Below, piece by piece: positions 23,836 through 35,131 of a stretch of 64,000 nucleotides of DNA. This stretch comes from Panonychus citri (Eukaryota; Arthropoda; Arachnida; Trombidiformes; Tetranychidae): positions 3,224,001 to 3,288,000 of the forward strand of contig NW_026515543.1 of the NCBI RefSeq assembly GCF_014898815.1, read 5' to 3'. Each line of letters opens with the position of its first letter. The first letter of the stretch is position 1. The position numbers and the translations under genes were made by a program. The notes beneath the pieces are model-generated. The model saw nothing but the letters and a program-made list of their open reading frames with translations. It searched no databases and was not told where the DNA came from.

Positions 23836-24938
23836 TTAATTGGCCTTTTCCTTGTCGTATGGAACACAGGTCATTGAATTCTGATCGGCATAAGTATCTT
23901 TACCACAATGGATTAATCGAGGTTGACCTTTAACACAGGTAATCAAAGCTTCTTGTGAGTAAGCGTATCTTGGGTAAGGCCAGTAACGATTACCAGTATC
24001 AGCTTCAGGGCATTTGAAACCAAGAATATCTGTTGATAGAAAATGAATGAATTAACTGATTGATTGTATTCGTTTTTGTTTATTAATTTACCTTCACCCT
24101 TACAACCAACTTGATCAGGCCAATTGCAACCTTTGATCCTTTCATCGTAAACTAATCCTTTGGGTTCACAGTATTTCCTTTCGGGTGCTCCCCATGAACA
24201 TTCAGAATAAGTTGTGGCACATTGACCAGCACCTTCATCTTCAAAGATGCCCCATTGCCATGGACATCCAGGGCTACTTATTGGTCCAGCTAATTACGAA
24301 TCAAACAAAGAAAGGAGCAAAAATTAGATAATCTCAAGTTTCTGTTGCTAATTGTACACTCGAAACACGTACGAGCTTTACGACCCTGGCAATCGACCTT
24401 CCAATTGTGGGCACAAAACTCGTAAACAGCTCCTTGGACACCATAAAGAAGACCATTGGGACAAGTTTCAACGGTCAAAGTTCCGTTACGACAAAGATAA
24501 TATTTATCGCAGTCCGATTGATGAGCAGCAGTGTAAAGTCCTTCACCAGGACATTGAACGGACTCGGAGGATACATCATACTGAGCTAAATGATTAAAAA
24601 CACCAAAAAACAATTAACACACAAATTAAGTTGATTTCCAGGAAAAACAAACAAGTATTAATTGGATCGCTTAATGTAATTTGGTCACCAACACTAAGCA
24701 ATAACGATTAATCCAATAAGAAGAGATTTATGTTGTCATTAAATTGTGTCAATTAAGAAAATCACTTAATGTAAAAATAGTCGATTACATTATAATAGAC
24801 ATAAAATCTATTAAATTGTAATAACAATTAAACTAAATAGATACATTTGAACGAGATAATTGTTACTACATCGAGAGATTGAGACTTACCGTTAAGAGTA
24901 CCAAAGAAAAGGCAAACAATTGATATAAAGAAAATCAT
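23836..24938 (-). CDS. CPAP3 / obstructor-type cuticular protein with three chitin-binding (peritrophin-A) domains
   Basis: Secreted protein of the arthropod CPAP3 (obstructor) family, which organises chitin in cuticle. Four exons: 24938-24890, 24585-24373, 24289-24092 and 24029-23836; 217 residues, normal for the family. Exon 1 encodes a signal peptide (MIFFISIVCLFFGTLN). Domain 1 (CPGEGLYTAAHQ...) and domain 2 (CPWQWGIFEDEG...) each keep all six ChtBD2 cysteines and the aromatic residues of the chitin-binding face. Domain 3 (from KCPEADTGNRYWPYP) has only four: positions 2 and 6 are missing, the usual partners of one disulfide. Every junction is GT-AG with matching phase. Orthology to a particular obstructor gene cannot be fixed by eye. 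Confidence 0.88.
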
Positions 24939-27591
24939 TTCTGTTGATTAATCGAAAGAAATTAACAAATTGGATAGAAAATTATTAATTGTGTAAGATG
25001 ATAAATGGATAATTTGGCTAATATGTCGTATACTTTGGGTTGTGGATCGTTGGTACTGAACGTAATTCGCTCTCTCTCTCACCTTAAGGAAGAAGACAAA
25101 TATCGAAAGAGGGAACGAAAGAGAAGATAAATCAAGAGAGAGAGAGAGAGAGAGAAGGAAAAAGGTAAAGGTATTAAGAAAGAGAGTGAAAAGGGAGAGG
25201 CCTTTTGCTCTAAAAAAGATACAGGTAATCACATCAATCGAACAATTTATTTAATCATCACAAACCTGATATTGGATTAAGTGAACAATCAACTTGGTGT
25301 CTGGTTTGTTTCGATTAGCATCCAAATCTAAGTAAACAATTTATCCTCAATAACTATTGTTGTTTTGTTTTTTTCATCGAAATTGTCTCTTCAATGGATA
25401 AAGGGATTAATCGGTTTGATGGATTAAATTCAATTCAAAATTCAATTCAAAATGGCTGACGAAAGAAAGAAGAAGAAGAGAAGAAGATAAATAATGATGA
25501 AAGGAAGATAAAGTTAGTGGATCAACAGTTAATTCACTAATCAATGTTAATCTAAACTACTTTTTAGTTTTACTTTTTCGTTTCTCCTCCAACGTGGCAA
25601 ATAAGCTGAACAAGGAGAACGAGCTTCTGATCAAGGTTAGTTTAATTACGAATTATTAGTATTTTAGTTAATTAGTTAGATTTTTGTTTGTTCGTTAATT
25701 ATTTACATGATCTGTTAAATGATTGACTAGTTGATACTAATTTTTATTAACCATAATTAATATTTGATCAGTTTATGATAATAATTTGAGTTCACTGTTG
25801 ATGATGAAGTTTCATTTACAGTTTGGTGACTTTACTTTAAATTGATTTGTTAATTTGTTTAAATTATATGATTAGGTTAAACCGGTGAATATATCACACG
25901 CACATACATCAGATAATTTCATGTAATTGTAAGTAATTAACGTTAATTGTTACAACAAAAAAAGAGTTAATTCATTTCTGGTTGTTGGTTAACTCGAAAA
26001 CAAGTTTCGATAATTGTTATTAATTGTCGTTCTAATGGTCAGTTTACTATTTTCAATGATCGTTTAAATGTTATTGATAATTACTTGTTATTGAATTTCA
26101 CTGAGCATTTGCTGATTAATCAGTTGTTTCAAGTATTGAAAATTAACAATAAATAAATAGTAACAAAAGGTTTGACTTTAATTATTATCGGTAAACAATT
26201 AACAATTAGTTAGTAAATTGCATAGACATTACCTTAATGTGCTTTCACCTTTCCATATACAACAATTGACGATTATACTCTGGTATCTTGGATTAAAATT
26301 AACCTTCGAGAACAGACCTGAACAATTAGATTACGATTTAAATCGAAAATGGCCTCGGAATAGTTTTATATTCGGTAGTTGATCAACAAAGTGCTTTTTT
26401 GTGAGTCTAGAGCGATTAAAACTCGTTCCTGAGTTTGGAATCTGTCTGAAAGTGTCAAACGAGAATTGAGACTGAATTGATGGGTACTCGTGATGAATGA
26501 GGAGAAATACAAACTGGTTGATTACTACTGGTTACTATCAAAAGATTTAACAATGAAAATCAATCAAATCTAAAGTAATTCATTGATGAGAGAGCACAAT
26601 AGACCAGGGTAATCAAATTTACCAATCTGTTTATCATCAAAAGGTTAAACAGTGATGATCATTTAACTGATTACTTTTTCAAGTCATTCATTAGCATCAT
26701 TAAAATTGAAACGAGCAAATTTTGTTCACCATCATCGCCAGCGGCCTTTCATTCATACTCAATGATATCAACTTATCCTTTGTTTATACTTTTCGATGCG
26801 AAAATTTTCAATAGACAATAAACTACTATGATAGAATTTCGAATAAAATTACCATTCGAATTCTCTATACTCTTATTACTACTATTATCGTTAAAATTTG
26901 CGAACGAGTAAAGTTCCTGAGTCCAGTTCTAAGGTTCGTTTGAGGTAATACTTTCCAAAATACTCTCGAAACATTGATTATCAAGTTACTATTCGAGTTG
27001 GAGTTTAATTTAGTTTGAAATGTTCAACGTTATTCGCTACCAATTGATTTTACCATCAGATCGACGCAATTAAAGATCAAAGTTAGTCCGATTTTAATGA
27101 TTAGTTTTATCAATGGGAATTGTTGTTTTCATTTGATTTTCTATTATCACAATTACAATCTGGCACTGTAATAATGTTTTTTATTACTTTTACTTTGATC
27201 AATTAGTAAACAATGAGTTGAATTAGTTGATACAATTGTTTAGGTTAATCGTTACTCGTTTTAATTAATCTTTTCTAGTGATAAATAGATTATCAATTTA
27301 TGACAATAGATTTTATTGATTTCCATTGAAAATCATCATTTAATACTCTCAAAAGTAACAATTAAACTTGTTCATTGATTAGTTTAATTAATCTATGATC
27401 TTGATTAATCTAATGGTAAAACATAATAAGAGACAATCAAACATAAATGATTTTCCATATCAATATAAGGCGTTTAATTATCACTTAGATAAAGTATCAA
27501 TATAAAACTAACCAGAAAACTGAAAACCTAATTCAATTGTTGATAAATTGCTATACTGATTAATAGTAACAATTTAGTCTAACTAATCAAA
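24939..27591. other. Divergent spacer with (GA)n repeat
   Basis: No complete gene is recognised. A (GA)n run lies at 25133-25156. A noticeably less AT-rich patch at about 25588-25636 ends at a plausible 5' splice site (AAG|GTTAGT) and could be a non-coding first exon of the PLAT gene 2 kb downstream. Remaining sequence is AT-rich. Confidence 0.45.
25133..25156. repeat. (GA)n microsatellite
   Basis: AG dinucleotide array of about 24 bp. Confidence 0.85.
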
Positions 27592-28431
27592 ATGTCCACT
27601 CAAATTTTCCTGGTTTTGTCCGCAGTTTTCGTGCTGTTTACAATTAACTCATCCATAACTTATGGAGCTCCATCAAGTAAGTCACTAATTGTACAATTCT
27701 TGAACAATTAATATTGATTATCAACTAAATTATTCTGCCATTAGGTCCAGTTTACACTTACAATGTAACCGTTAAAACTTCCTCAGCCAAGTTCGATGAC
27801 CACAATGGTAAACTGAAAATGTCGATCATGTACAGAAATGGAACTAAAAGTAACCAAGAAGATATTCTATTAACTCCAGAGTAAGTTTTGTCTCTTAACA
27901 GAATTTGTTAATTACATTTCAATTACAATTAGCTTAAAGGGCTTACGTTCACTCGAAATGAGATTTTATCCTCACAAAACGAGATTGTGATTCACTCGAA
28001 GTGATTTGACTGTAGCTTTCTGATGATTTTCAATTGTGTTTCTTGTTTTCTTCATGAACTTCATAGTGATATTAACATTGCTCGAGATCGTACTTATAAC
28101 TCAACGATCGCTTCTTTCGCTCCATTGGCAAATATTACCTCAGTTTACCTTCGATGGACTTTAAAATCACCTTACAATCCAAAATACGTCTTCTCGAAGC
28201 CTTCGATTTATTTTGATCCAATTGCCATTTCTTACAAATTTTTCGATCCTAATTTACAGTGAGTAACAATTTATTATGATCGCAATGATTGTCAATCACT
28301 AAATTACTTTTATTTTGGTCATTTTTAATAAATTTAGTTCGACCGTCATCCAAAGTCGACGATTCTGTCCACCAACATCACCAGTGGCAATTAAACACTC
28401 AGATGGAGCAAATTTCTTCCCCTGTGCATGA
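27592..28431 (+). CDS. Small secreted PLAT/LH2-like (lipase C-terminal type) protein
   Basis: Four exons: 27592-27676, 27745-27880, 28067-28258 and 28338-28431; 168 residues, with all junctions GT-AG and phases consistent. A signal peptide (MSTQIFLVLSAVFVLFTINSS) precedes a single beta-sandwich-like domain: YTYNVTVKTSSAK, LKMSIMYRNGT, ASFAPLANITSVYLRW and a closing FCPP...FFPC. The strand pattern and the final cysteine pair match the C-terminal PLAT domain of pancreatic-type lipases, without any lipase catalytic domain. N-glycosylation sequons occur (NVT, NGT, NST, NIT). Stand-alone PLAT proteins are an expanded secreted family in spider mites, as I recall. The ligand is unknown. Convergent with the F-box gene downstream. 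Confidence 0.68.
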
Positions 28432-28672
28432 TCAATGACAATTTCACTTGGTTAACACGACGAAATCATAGCTAATAATTCAAATGAACGATTACTGAAT
28501 AAAGAATCAAATTGATTATGTAATTGCAATTCCAACAAATGGTTTGATTTATTTCGAACTTTTCTTAATTCTTTGAGGCATATCCATAGAATGTTATTTG
28601 TCAAATGATTGAAATAAGAGCGTGAAGTCTAATTGACAATTAAAATGTAATGATGGCGAAGAGTTGACACTT

Positions 28673-30297
28673 TTAATCTTCTAAATTATCGAGTATTAAT
28701 GGCGTTTGGTCTTGGTAGAAAAACGCTTCCATGAAATTAGAACCAGTTCCTACCCAATGACGAGGCCTCGGTGGAATATCGTATTTCGGTCCGATGTGAA
28801 CTTTTATCGATCTTTTTTCACGTTTGCTGTAACTTTCGATCAACTGTACAGAGTGACCAGTAATATTTTCACATCCTCGTAAGTCCAGTGTAACCAAATG
28901 CGGTAGATTTTGAACCAATTCTTTCACATGTGAGTCGGAAATTTCAGGATAAAGTCTGAGTGCGAGATTTTTCAAATTCGGGTATTTGTACAAGTGTGTT
29001 TTCAATGAGATCCACTTCCATGAAGAATGAGCCTGAGTAAATTGGATCGAATTGATGAAAATGAGAGATCGACCTTGAGAAAAATAACTCGTTCATACTT
29101 ACACCAAATACGATAACCAGACTCTCAAGCCTGGGATTCTTGAAAAATTGCTCGCCGGTGAAGTCAAGTGTCTTGTTTAGCAGATAAAAATGAGCGTTTT
29201 TCAATTTGGGACACCAATTGACCACCTCAAGTTCGTACAAGAAACTATGTGATCTTTTTTCATGATCAGCAACGATTAAGGTCTCAAGATTTTCATAAAC
29301 AAGTGGGGGATCTCTTCGTAACTCTTCACCTGTTGGAATAATAAAGAAAAGAAAAATGAGTTGGGACGAATTTCAAGTGCTAAAAAATGACCTACATTCG
29401 AGAACTTCAAGATAAAGTATTTCTAGATTCGGAATCTCTTCGCAATGAGCCGGCAAGTGGTGAAGTGCAACATTAGCAATTCGAAGTTGCTTTAGTTTAG
29501 GCCTAAAGCTCACATAATTTGATCGAAATGATCCATAGATTTTAAGACCTTTTAAACCTCTCGTAGTGTTTGGAATTGCAACATCATGGGACATTTCGAT
29601 AATACCTCGAAGCGGTAATGTTTGATAGACAACTATTAGAGCGTCCATAACAAAATCAATAGCTCGATATCCCGGACTTTTGTCGTAATGAATAATCTAA
29701 CAGGTTGGAAAATCAATCGGCAAATATTAATAGAAATACTGAATAACAACATCAATTTACCTTTAGATTTGGAAACGTTTTCTTTGTAACTGAATGAAAT
29801 GGGACAACCTATGATTGGAAAATGAAATTAAAAGATTATTACAATTGTCGGTTAACAATTTAGTTGATTACTTACATAATCACCTTTCCATCTTAAGGTA
29901 TGACCTAAGATATATTGTAATCTCTTTAGATTGACCAAAACTTCATTCGGTACTCGATCTGTTTCAAAGTGTGGACTTACGGATGAATCGTAAACTTTAA
30001 ATCAGAGGAAATTAAAAATTAATAGAAAACAACATAACAATCAGATAATTATTATTTCAAAGCTAGAATTCAATTTACTTGTCATGTATCTGAATTTCGC
30101 CAATCTAATTTCAATCAGGTATCTCCATCTCCTACAAACTGCCACCAATTGATGAAGAAATAGATTAATAAATCAGTTAATTATTAAGCACATTAGACTT
30201 ATTATCAATTCTTACCATTATGACATCTAATGAGATCATGAAGCTCATACATTTGTTCAAAAATTAAGAGTAGACAATCATCAACTAATCTATTCAT
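28673..30297 (-). CDS. F-box/LRR protein A
   Basis: Probable substrate-recognition subunit of an SCF (Skp1-Cullin-F-box) ubiquitin ligase. Seven exons: 30297-30216, 30138-30079, 29994-29876, 29808-29761, 29696-29396, 29329-29103 and 29032-28673; 398 residues. The F-box is MNRLVDDCLLLIFEQMYELHDL followed by VCRRWRYLIEIRLAKFRY across the first intron. Leucine-rich repeats follow, best seen at the end (YPNLKNLALR, LPHLVTLDLRGCENIT). The exon architecture (82/60/...301/227/360 bp) parallels the two plus-strand copies (88/60/98/301/257/375), showing common descent. The exon-2 acceptor and the 29396 donor were chosen because they alone keep the frame and align with the paralogues. Confidence 0.82.
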
Positions 30298-30784
30298 TAT
30301 TAAAATTGACAGGTAACAATTAAAAATCACTGGGATGATAATGAGGATGAATCAATGTAAACGGTTGACACTTTGAACTTTAAATGTTGACCGTTGTCCT
30401 TATATCAGCTAACAATTAATTTAATTGTGAAAGCGCCATCTAATGTAATAGTTAAACCTTTCAAACAATTAAACTGATTTGAATTTTGAATTATAAATCC
30501 ATTGTGGTCAATTGTAATGAGACAAAACATTTTTCAACCATTTCTAAAAAATCAATAAAGGAAATAAATTGGAATTAAATCTAACAATTAACAGTTGATC
30601 ATTCAATAGATCTTGATTATAATGGTAATTATTAATACGATAAATGTAATTTAATTTTAGCGCTAATTAGTAGTAATTACTTAATAATGGGGGTGCAATT
30701 TTAGCGCTTCAACTTTTTTAAAATAAGCTTATTGTTAAATGAAATTGTTTTCATGTTAATTGTAAAAAAGCCAATTTGTTTAAA
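30298..30784. promoter_or_regulatory. Divergent intergenic region F-box A / F-box B
   Basis: 487 bp between divergent starts. Positions 30301-30420 and about 30590-30784 recur upstream of F-box C (about 32535-32660 and 32900-33053), so the promoter was duplicated with the gene. A GCGCCATCTA word lies at 30433-30442 and is absent from the duplicate. Confidence 0.5.
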
Positions 30785-32334
30785 ATGTTAATTAATGAAT
30801 TACCTGACGATTGTTTATTGATGATCTTTGATTATTCAATATTTCTTGAAGATTTGACAAAACTTTCCAAAGGTAAGATATAAATTTCTGTAATCAATAT
30901 CAATAATTGTTTAATCTCAATGGAAAATCAATGATTAATCGGTGTAAACATACAATTAATCTAATATTTTCTGATCTATATCACAACAAAAAAGTCTGTT
31001 TAAGATGGAAAAGTCTAATTAACTATCGATTAAATGGAATTAAATACCTTTTAGGTGAGTTTTCAATGTTTAATTAGTAAAAAGCTTCCATTTCGAGCCA
31101 AACAATTAATTTGAATTTTAATTGCATTCACTTGACAATAGTGCAAAGAGGATTGGATGACCCACCAAAATCCGTTATGTACAAACATGGAAGTTTATTC
31201 ATGGAGTCAAATGTACCAGAATTGCTACCGAATCTTGAGGTAAATGGAAACGCCATTCGATAATATTGATACATTTGTTATTAATTCGCTTATTTTTTTC
31301 TCAATAGATTATTGATCTTGAGTGTTATATCGATGATTTTGACAACAATGATATGGAGAAATTGATTGAGTGCCTTCCTAAACTACGGGGATTGATTCAT
31401 CCACTTTGCTTTTCTGATTTGTTTCAACGTTCGTGGTTCAATAAGATCGAGATGCTTGTTTGCGAGGGCTTAGGTTCATGGCATGAGGATTCTGACCAAA
31501 GTTTCGCCTTGAAACAGCTCTATCTCTCACAATGCTATTTATCATCGCTGAATGATCATCATTGTTATCTCAAAAATTTATTAAGACTCCATGTTGACGA
31601 TTATCACAGTAAGTTCTAACTTTATAATAATATGAGAATCGAAAGTGACATTTCTAGATCTTTTTTTCTACAGGTATTGATAGATATGCAAGTGGAAATT
31701 TCTACAGAGGTCCAGTGTTACCTAATTTAAAGATTCTCGAAATTCTATCGGATAACGTAAATTTCCCTGGTTACGATTTCATGGATTCCTGTCCATCATT
31801 AGAAAGTGCCTATTTCGCTACTGTTGAAAACATTTCCTTTGTTATCAACGGTTCAATCAAGAATCTCAATCTTAAAAATCTCGCTATCGATCATGTAAAT
31901 ATATTCAATGATGAGAAAAAGAAACAAATTGTACTAAGTATTTTATTCTCTACCTTTAGCTTGAAGGTAAATCTCAAGACTGGTCATCATTGCGAACTCT
32001 TTTGATGAAATTTCCAAATTTAACGAACCTCGCAATCAGAGACAATAAAAAAATCAACGATGATAATGTGAAAGAGCTGATTACCATTCTGCCGAAAATA
32101 AAACTAATGGATTTCAGGGGCTCAAAAAAGGTTACAAAAAAGTCAGCTGATTATTTGGAGGAATTTTGTCGAAGATCAGGCCAATCAATCGTCTTCTATT
32201 ATAACATCTACCATCAGAAAATTGAAATTCCGGCTGACTTGGAACCAGATTATTCGATTTGTATTGGATTCGATTTCATGAAACACTGTTTCTTTAAATA
32301 CTATCATTGCCTTCCGATGGTTTTGGACTTTTAG
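30785..32334 (+). CDS. F-box/LRR protein B (tandem paralogue)
   Basis: Six exons: 30785-30872, 30995-31054, 31142-31239, 31308-31608, 31674-31930 and 31960-32334; 392 residues, uninterrupted when spliced. The F-box is LPDDCLLMIFDYSIFLEDLTKLSK then VCLRWKSLINYRL across intron 1, followed by LRR-like segments (LPKLRGLIHPLCFSDLFQ, FPNLTNLAIRDN, LPKIKLMDFRGS). Intron 5 (31931-31959) is only 29 nt; reading through it stops at 32003-32005, whereas splicing restores the paralogue-matching frame. Exon 3 corresponds to exons 3 and 4 of F-box A, so an intron was lost or gained. Nearly identical in many stretches to F-box C, 2.27 kb downstream. Confidence 0.82.
31931..31959 (+). other. 29-nt intron in F-box B
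   Basis: Begins GTACTAAGT and ends ACCTTTAG. Its removal joins exons in the same frame and at the same position as the 70-bp intron 6 of F-box A (29033-29102). Exceptionally short for an animal spliceosomal intron. Confidence 0.7.
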
Positions 32335-33053
32335 ATTAGTTGATAATGATGCTGGTTTAAATTAATCAATCGATCAAATTCAATTTGAATTAGATTAAAT
32401 TAATCGTTATTAATTGATTATTAACGCCATTGGACTCATTATGAATCGTAATACACCCGAATTCTTACCTTTATGATAATAAAAGAGATTGTGAAGATCA
32501 TACAATTGTACAAAAGTTAATCCATTCATTATTAAGATTGACAGGTAACAATTAAAAATCACTGGGATGATAATGGAGATGAATCAATGTAAGTGGTTGA
32601 AACTTTGAACTTTAAAAGTTGACCGTTGTCCCTATATCAGCTAACAATTAATTTGATTGTGAAACTTGATAAAAAGCTAACAATTAACGATTCAAATGTA
32701 GATCTGGATTATTGGTAACAGTAAAACTTTTCAAACAATTAAACTGATTTGAATTTTGAATTACATGTATAAAAACATCCATTGTGATCAATTGTAATGA
32801 TACAAAATATTTTCCAACAATTTTGATGAAATAATAATATCTCATTGATTATTTCACCCAAGAAAAATCATATCAATAAGGAAATACAGTTAAATCTAAC
32901 AATTGACAGTTGATCATTCAATAGATCTTGATTAATGGTAATTATTAATACGATAAATGTAATTTAATTTAAGCGCTTAAACTTTTTTACAATAAGCTTA
33001 TTGTTAAATGAAATTGTTTTCATGTTAATTGTAAAAAAGCCAATTTGTTTAAA
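32335..33053. other. Spacer between F-box B and C, duplicated from the F-box A/B region
   Basis: Contains diverged copies of the A/B intergenic DNA plus the remnant of F-box A exon 1 (32468-32529). No intact gene. Confidence 0.6.
32468..32529 (-). pseudogene. Remnant of F-box A exon 1
   Basis: The minus strand from 32529 reads ATGAATGG..., with the same flanks as F-box A exon 1 (CATTATTAA..GATTGACAGGTAACAATT on the plus strand), the same end near CTTACC, and about 20 bp deleted inside. The rest of gene A is absent. This shows that the B/C duplication unit included the start of A. Confidence 0.65.
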
Positions 33054-34589
33054 ATGTTAATTAATGAATTACCTGACGATTGTTTAATGATGATCTTTGA
33101 TTACTCAATATTTCTTGAAGATCTGGAAAAACTTTCTAAAGGTAAGAGTAAAATTTGTCAAGTTATCAAAATGTGTCAATGGAAAATCAATTAATTAGTG
33201 TAAACATACATGTATTAATCTTAATATATTTTCTGATTTACGACAATCTTTTAGTTTGTTTAAGATGGAAAAGTCTAATTGACTATCGTTTACACAGAAT
33301 TAAATTCCTTTTAGGTGAGTTTCAATGTTAATCAGAGCAAAAAACTTCGAATTCGTCTCTAACTATAGATTTGGAGTCTAATTTAATCCACTTGAAATCA
33401 GGGGAAAGAGAATACGATGAATCACCAAGATCCGTTATGTACCAAGATGGAAGTTTATTCAAGGAGACAAATTTATCAGAATTACTACCAAATCTTGAGG
33501 TAAAATGGAAACAACACTCGATAACTGATTGACATTTGATCTATTCGTTTGTTTTTTTGTTATAGATTTTGGATTTCAAACTGTTGATCAATCGCTATGA
33601 TAACAATCAGATGGATAAATTGATCATGTCTCTTCCTAAAATTCGAGGATTGATTGAACCACTTTGCTCTTCCGATTTATTTCAACGTTCGTGGTTCAAA
33701 AAGATCGAGATACTTGTTTGCAAGCGCTTGGGATCGTGGCATGAGGATTCTGATCAAACTTTCGCCTTGAAGCAGATTTATCTATCTGAATGCTATTTAT
33801 CATCGCTGAATGATCATCATGTTTATCTCAAAAATTTATTAAGACTTCATATCGACGAACCTAGAGGTAAGTCTTAATATGTGACAATCGAAAGAAGCAT
33901 TTTTCAATTTGTTGTTTGATCTACAGGTATTAATGAATACACACAAGACAAGTTCTACAAAGGTCCAGAGTTATCTAATTTGAAGATACTCGAATTTTCA
34001 TCAGATAACTCAACTTTCCCTGGTTACGATTTCATGGATTTCTGTCCATCACTAGAAAGTGCCTATTTCACTACTTATAAAAACTTTTCCTCTGTTGTCA
34101 ATGGTACAATCAAGAATCTCAATCTTAAAAATCTCGCTATCGAACATGTAAATATATTCAATTATGAGAAAAAGAAACAAATTGTACTAAGTATTTTATT
34201 CTCTACCTTTAGCTTGAAGGTGAATCTCAAGACTGGTCATCATTGCGAACTCTTTTGATGAAATTTCCAAATTTAACGAACCTCGCAATCAGAGATAGTG
34301 TAAAAATCGACGATGATAATGTGAAAGAGCTGATTACCATTTTGCCGAAAATAAAACTATTGGATTTCAGAGACTCAAAAAGGTTACAAAAAAGTCAGCT
34401 GATTATCTGGCGGAATTTTGTCGAAGATCAGGCCAATCAATCGTCTTATACTATAACTATAACGAAGATATTGATGATGAAGATCTGCCCGATGTGAGTC
34501 CATGTGATTCGATTTGTATTGGATTTGATTTCATGAAACACTGTTTCCACAAATACTATCCTTACCTTCCGATAGTTTTGGACTTTTAG
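33054..34589 (+). pseudogene. F-box/LRR protein C (tandem paralogue, last exon frameshifted)
   Basis: Copy of F-box B with the same six-exon plan: 33054-33141, 33255-33314, 33402-33499, 33566-33866, 33927-34183 and 34213-34589. The first five exons have exactly the same lengths as in B (88, 60, 98, 301, 257). The last exon is 377 bp (375 in B) and changes frame at an A-run (34377-34381: five A where B has six), so translation as given stops at 34495-34497, losing about 30 residues of the shared C-terminus. Beyond the shift the B-like frame continues to the stop at 34587-34589, ending with the same VLDF. Either a recent loss or a sequencing error. Intron 5 (34184-34212) is again 29 nt. Confidence 0.75.
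34184..34212 (+). other. 29-nt intron in F-box C
   Basis: Identical in sequence and position to the 29-nt intron of F-box B (31931-31959). Confidence 0.68.
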
Positions 34590-35131
34590 ATTAGTCACAA
34601 ATTATATTGGATTAAATTAATCAATAGATCAAAGAAATTTGAAATGAAAATTTGATTCAAATTGATTCATTGATCAAAGTGATTAGATGGGTTGAGAATT
34701 AGTGTTACAATAACAGTGTAAGAATAACATTTTCACTTGATCACTTGAATCTCTTTAATTTAGCTTTCGTATGATTAGTAATTGTAATTGTAGATGATTT
34801 AAATTAAAGGCAATTAAGAATAAACAATCACCAATGTTGAACAATTTCCTTGTATCAGGCTAACAATTAACAGTTCAAATGTAGATCTTGATTATTATTA
34901 GAGGTAATTGCGATAAATGAGATTTAATTTTAGTGATTCGATTGGTTGAGTATTAGTTTAATCAGTGGCAAGAATAACATTAATTGATTGTTTGAATAAT
35001 ATTTCCACTTGTTTTTAAGTAATTACAATGAATTTTAATTGGTTTTCCTCCGATTTGTTTACAATTGATTTCGATCAAATCATGAGATCATATGATGGAA
35101 ATCCCTTTGATAATTAGTTTTCTTGTAGTTT
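34590..35131. other. Spacer with short duplicated fragments
   Basis: A patch at about 34748-34800 resembles BORCS5 coding sequence at about 35305-35358. Another at about 34857-34930 resembles the F-box upstream region. No gene. Confidence 0.5.

Noticed and set aside
28673..30297. F-box A as three separate small genes
   Set aside because: The separate open pieces join through GT-AG introns at positions matching the paralogues, giving one 398-residue protein.
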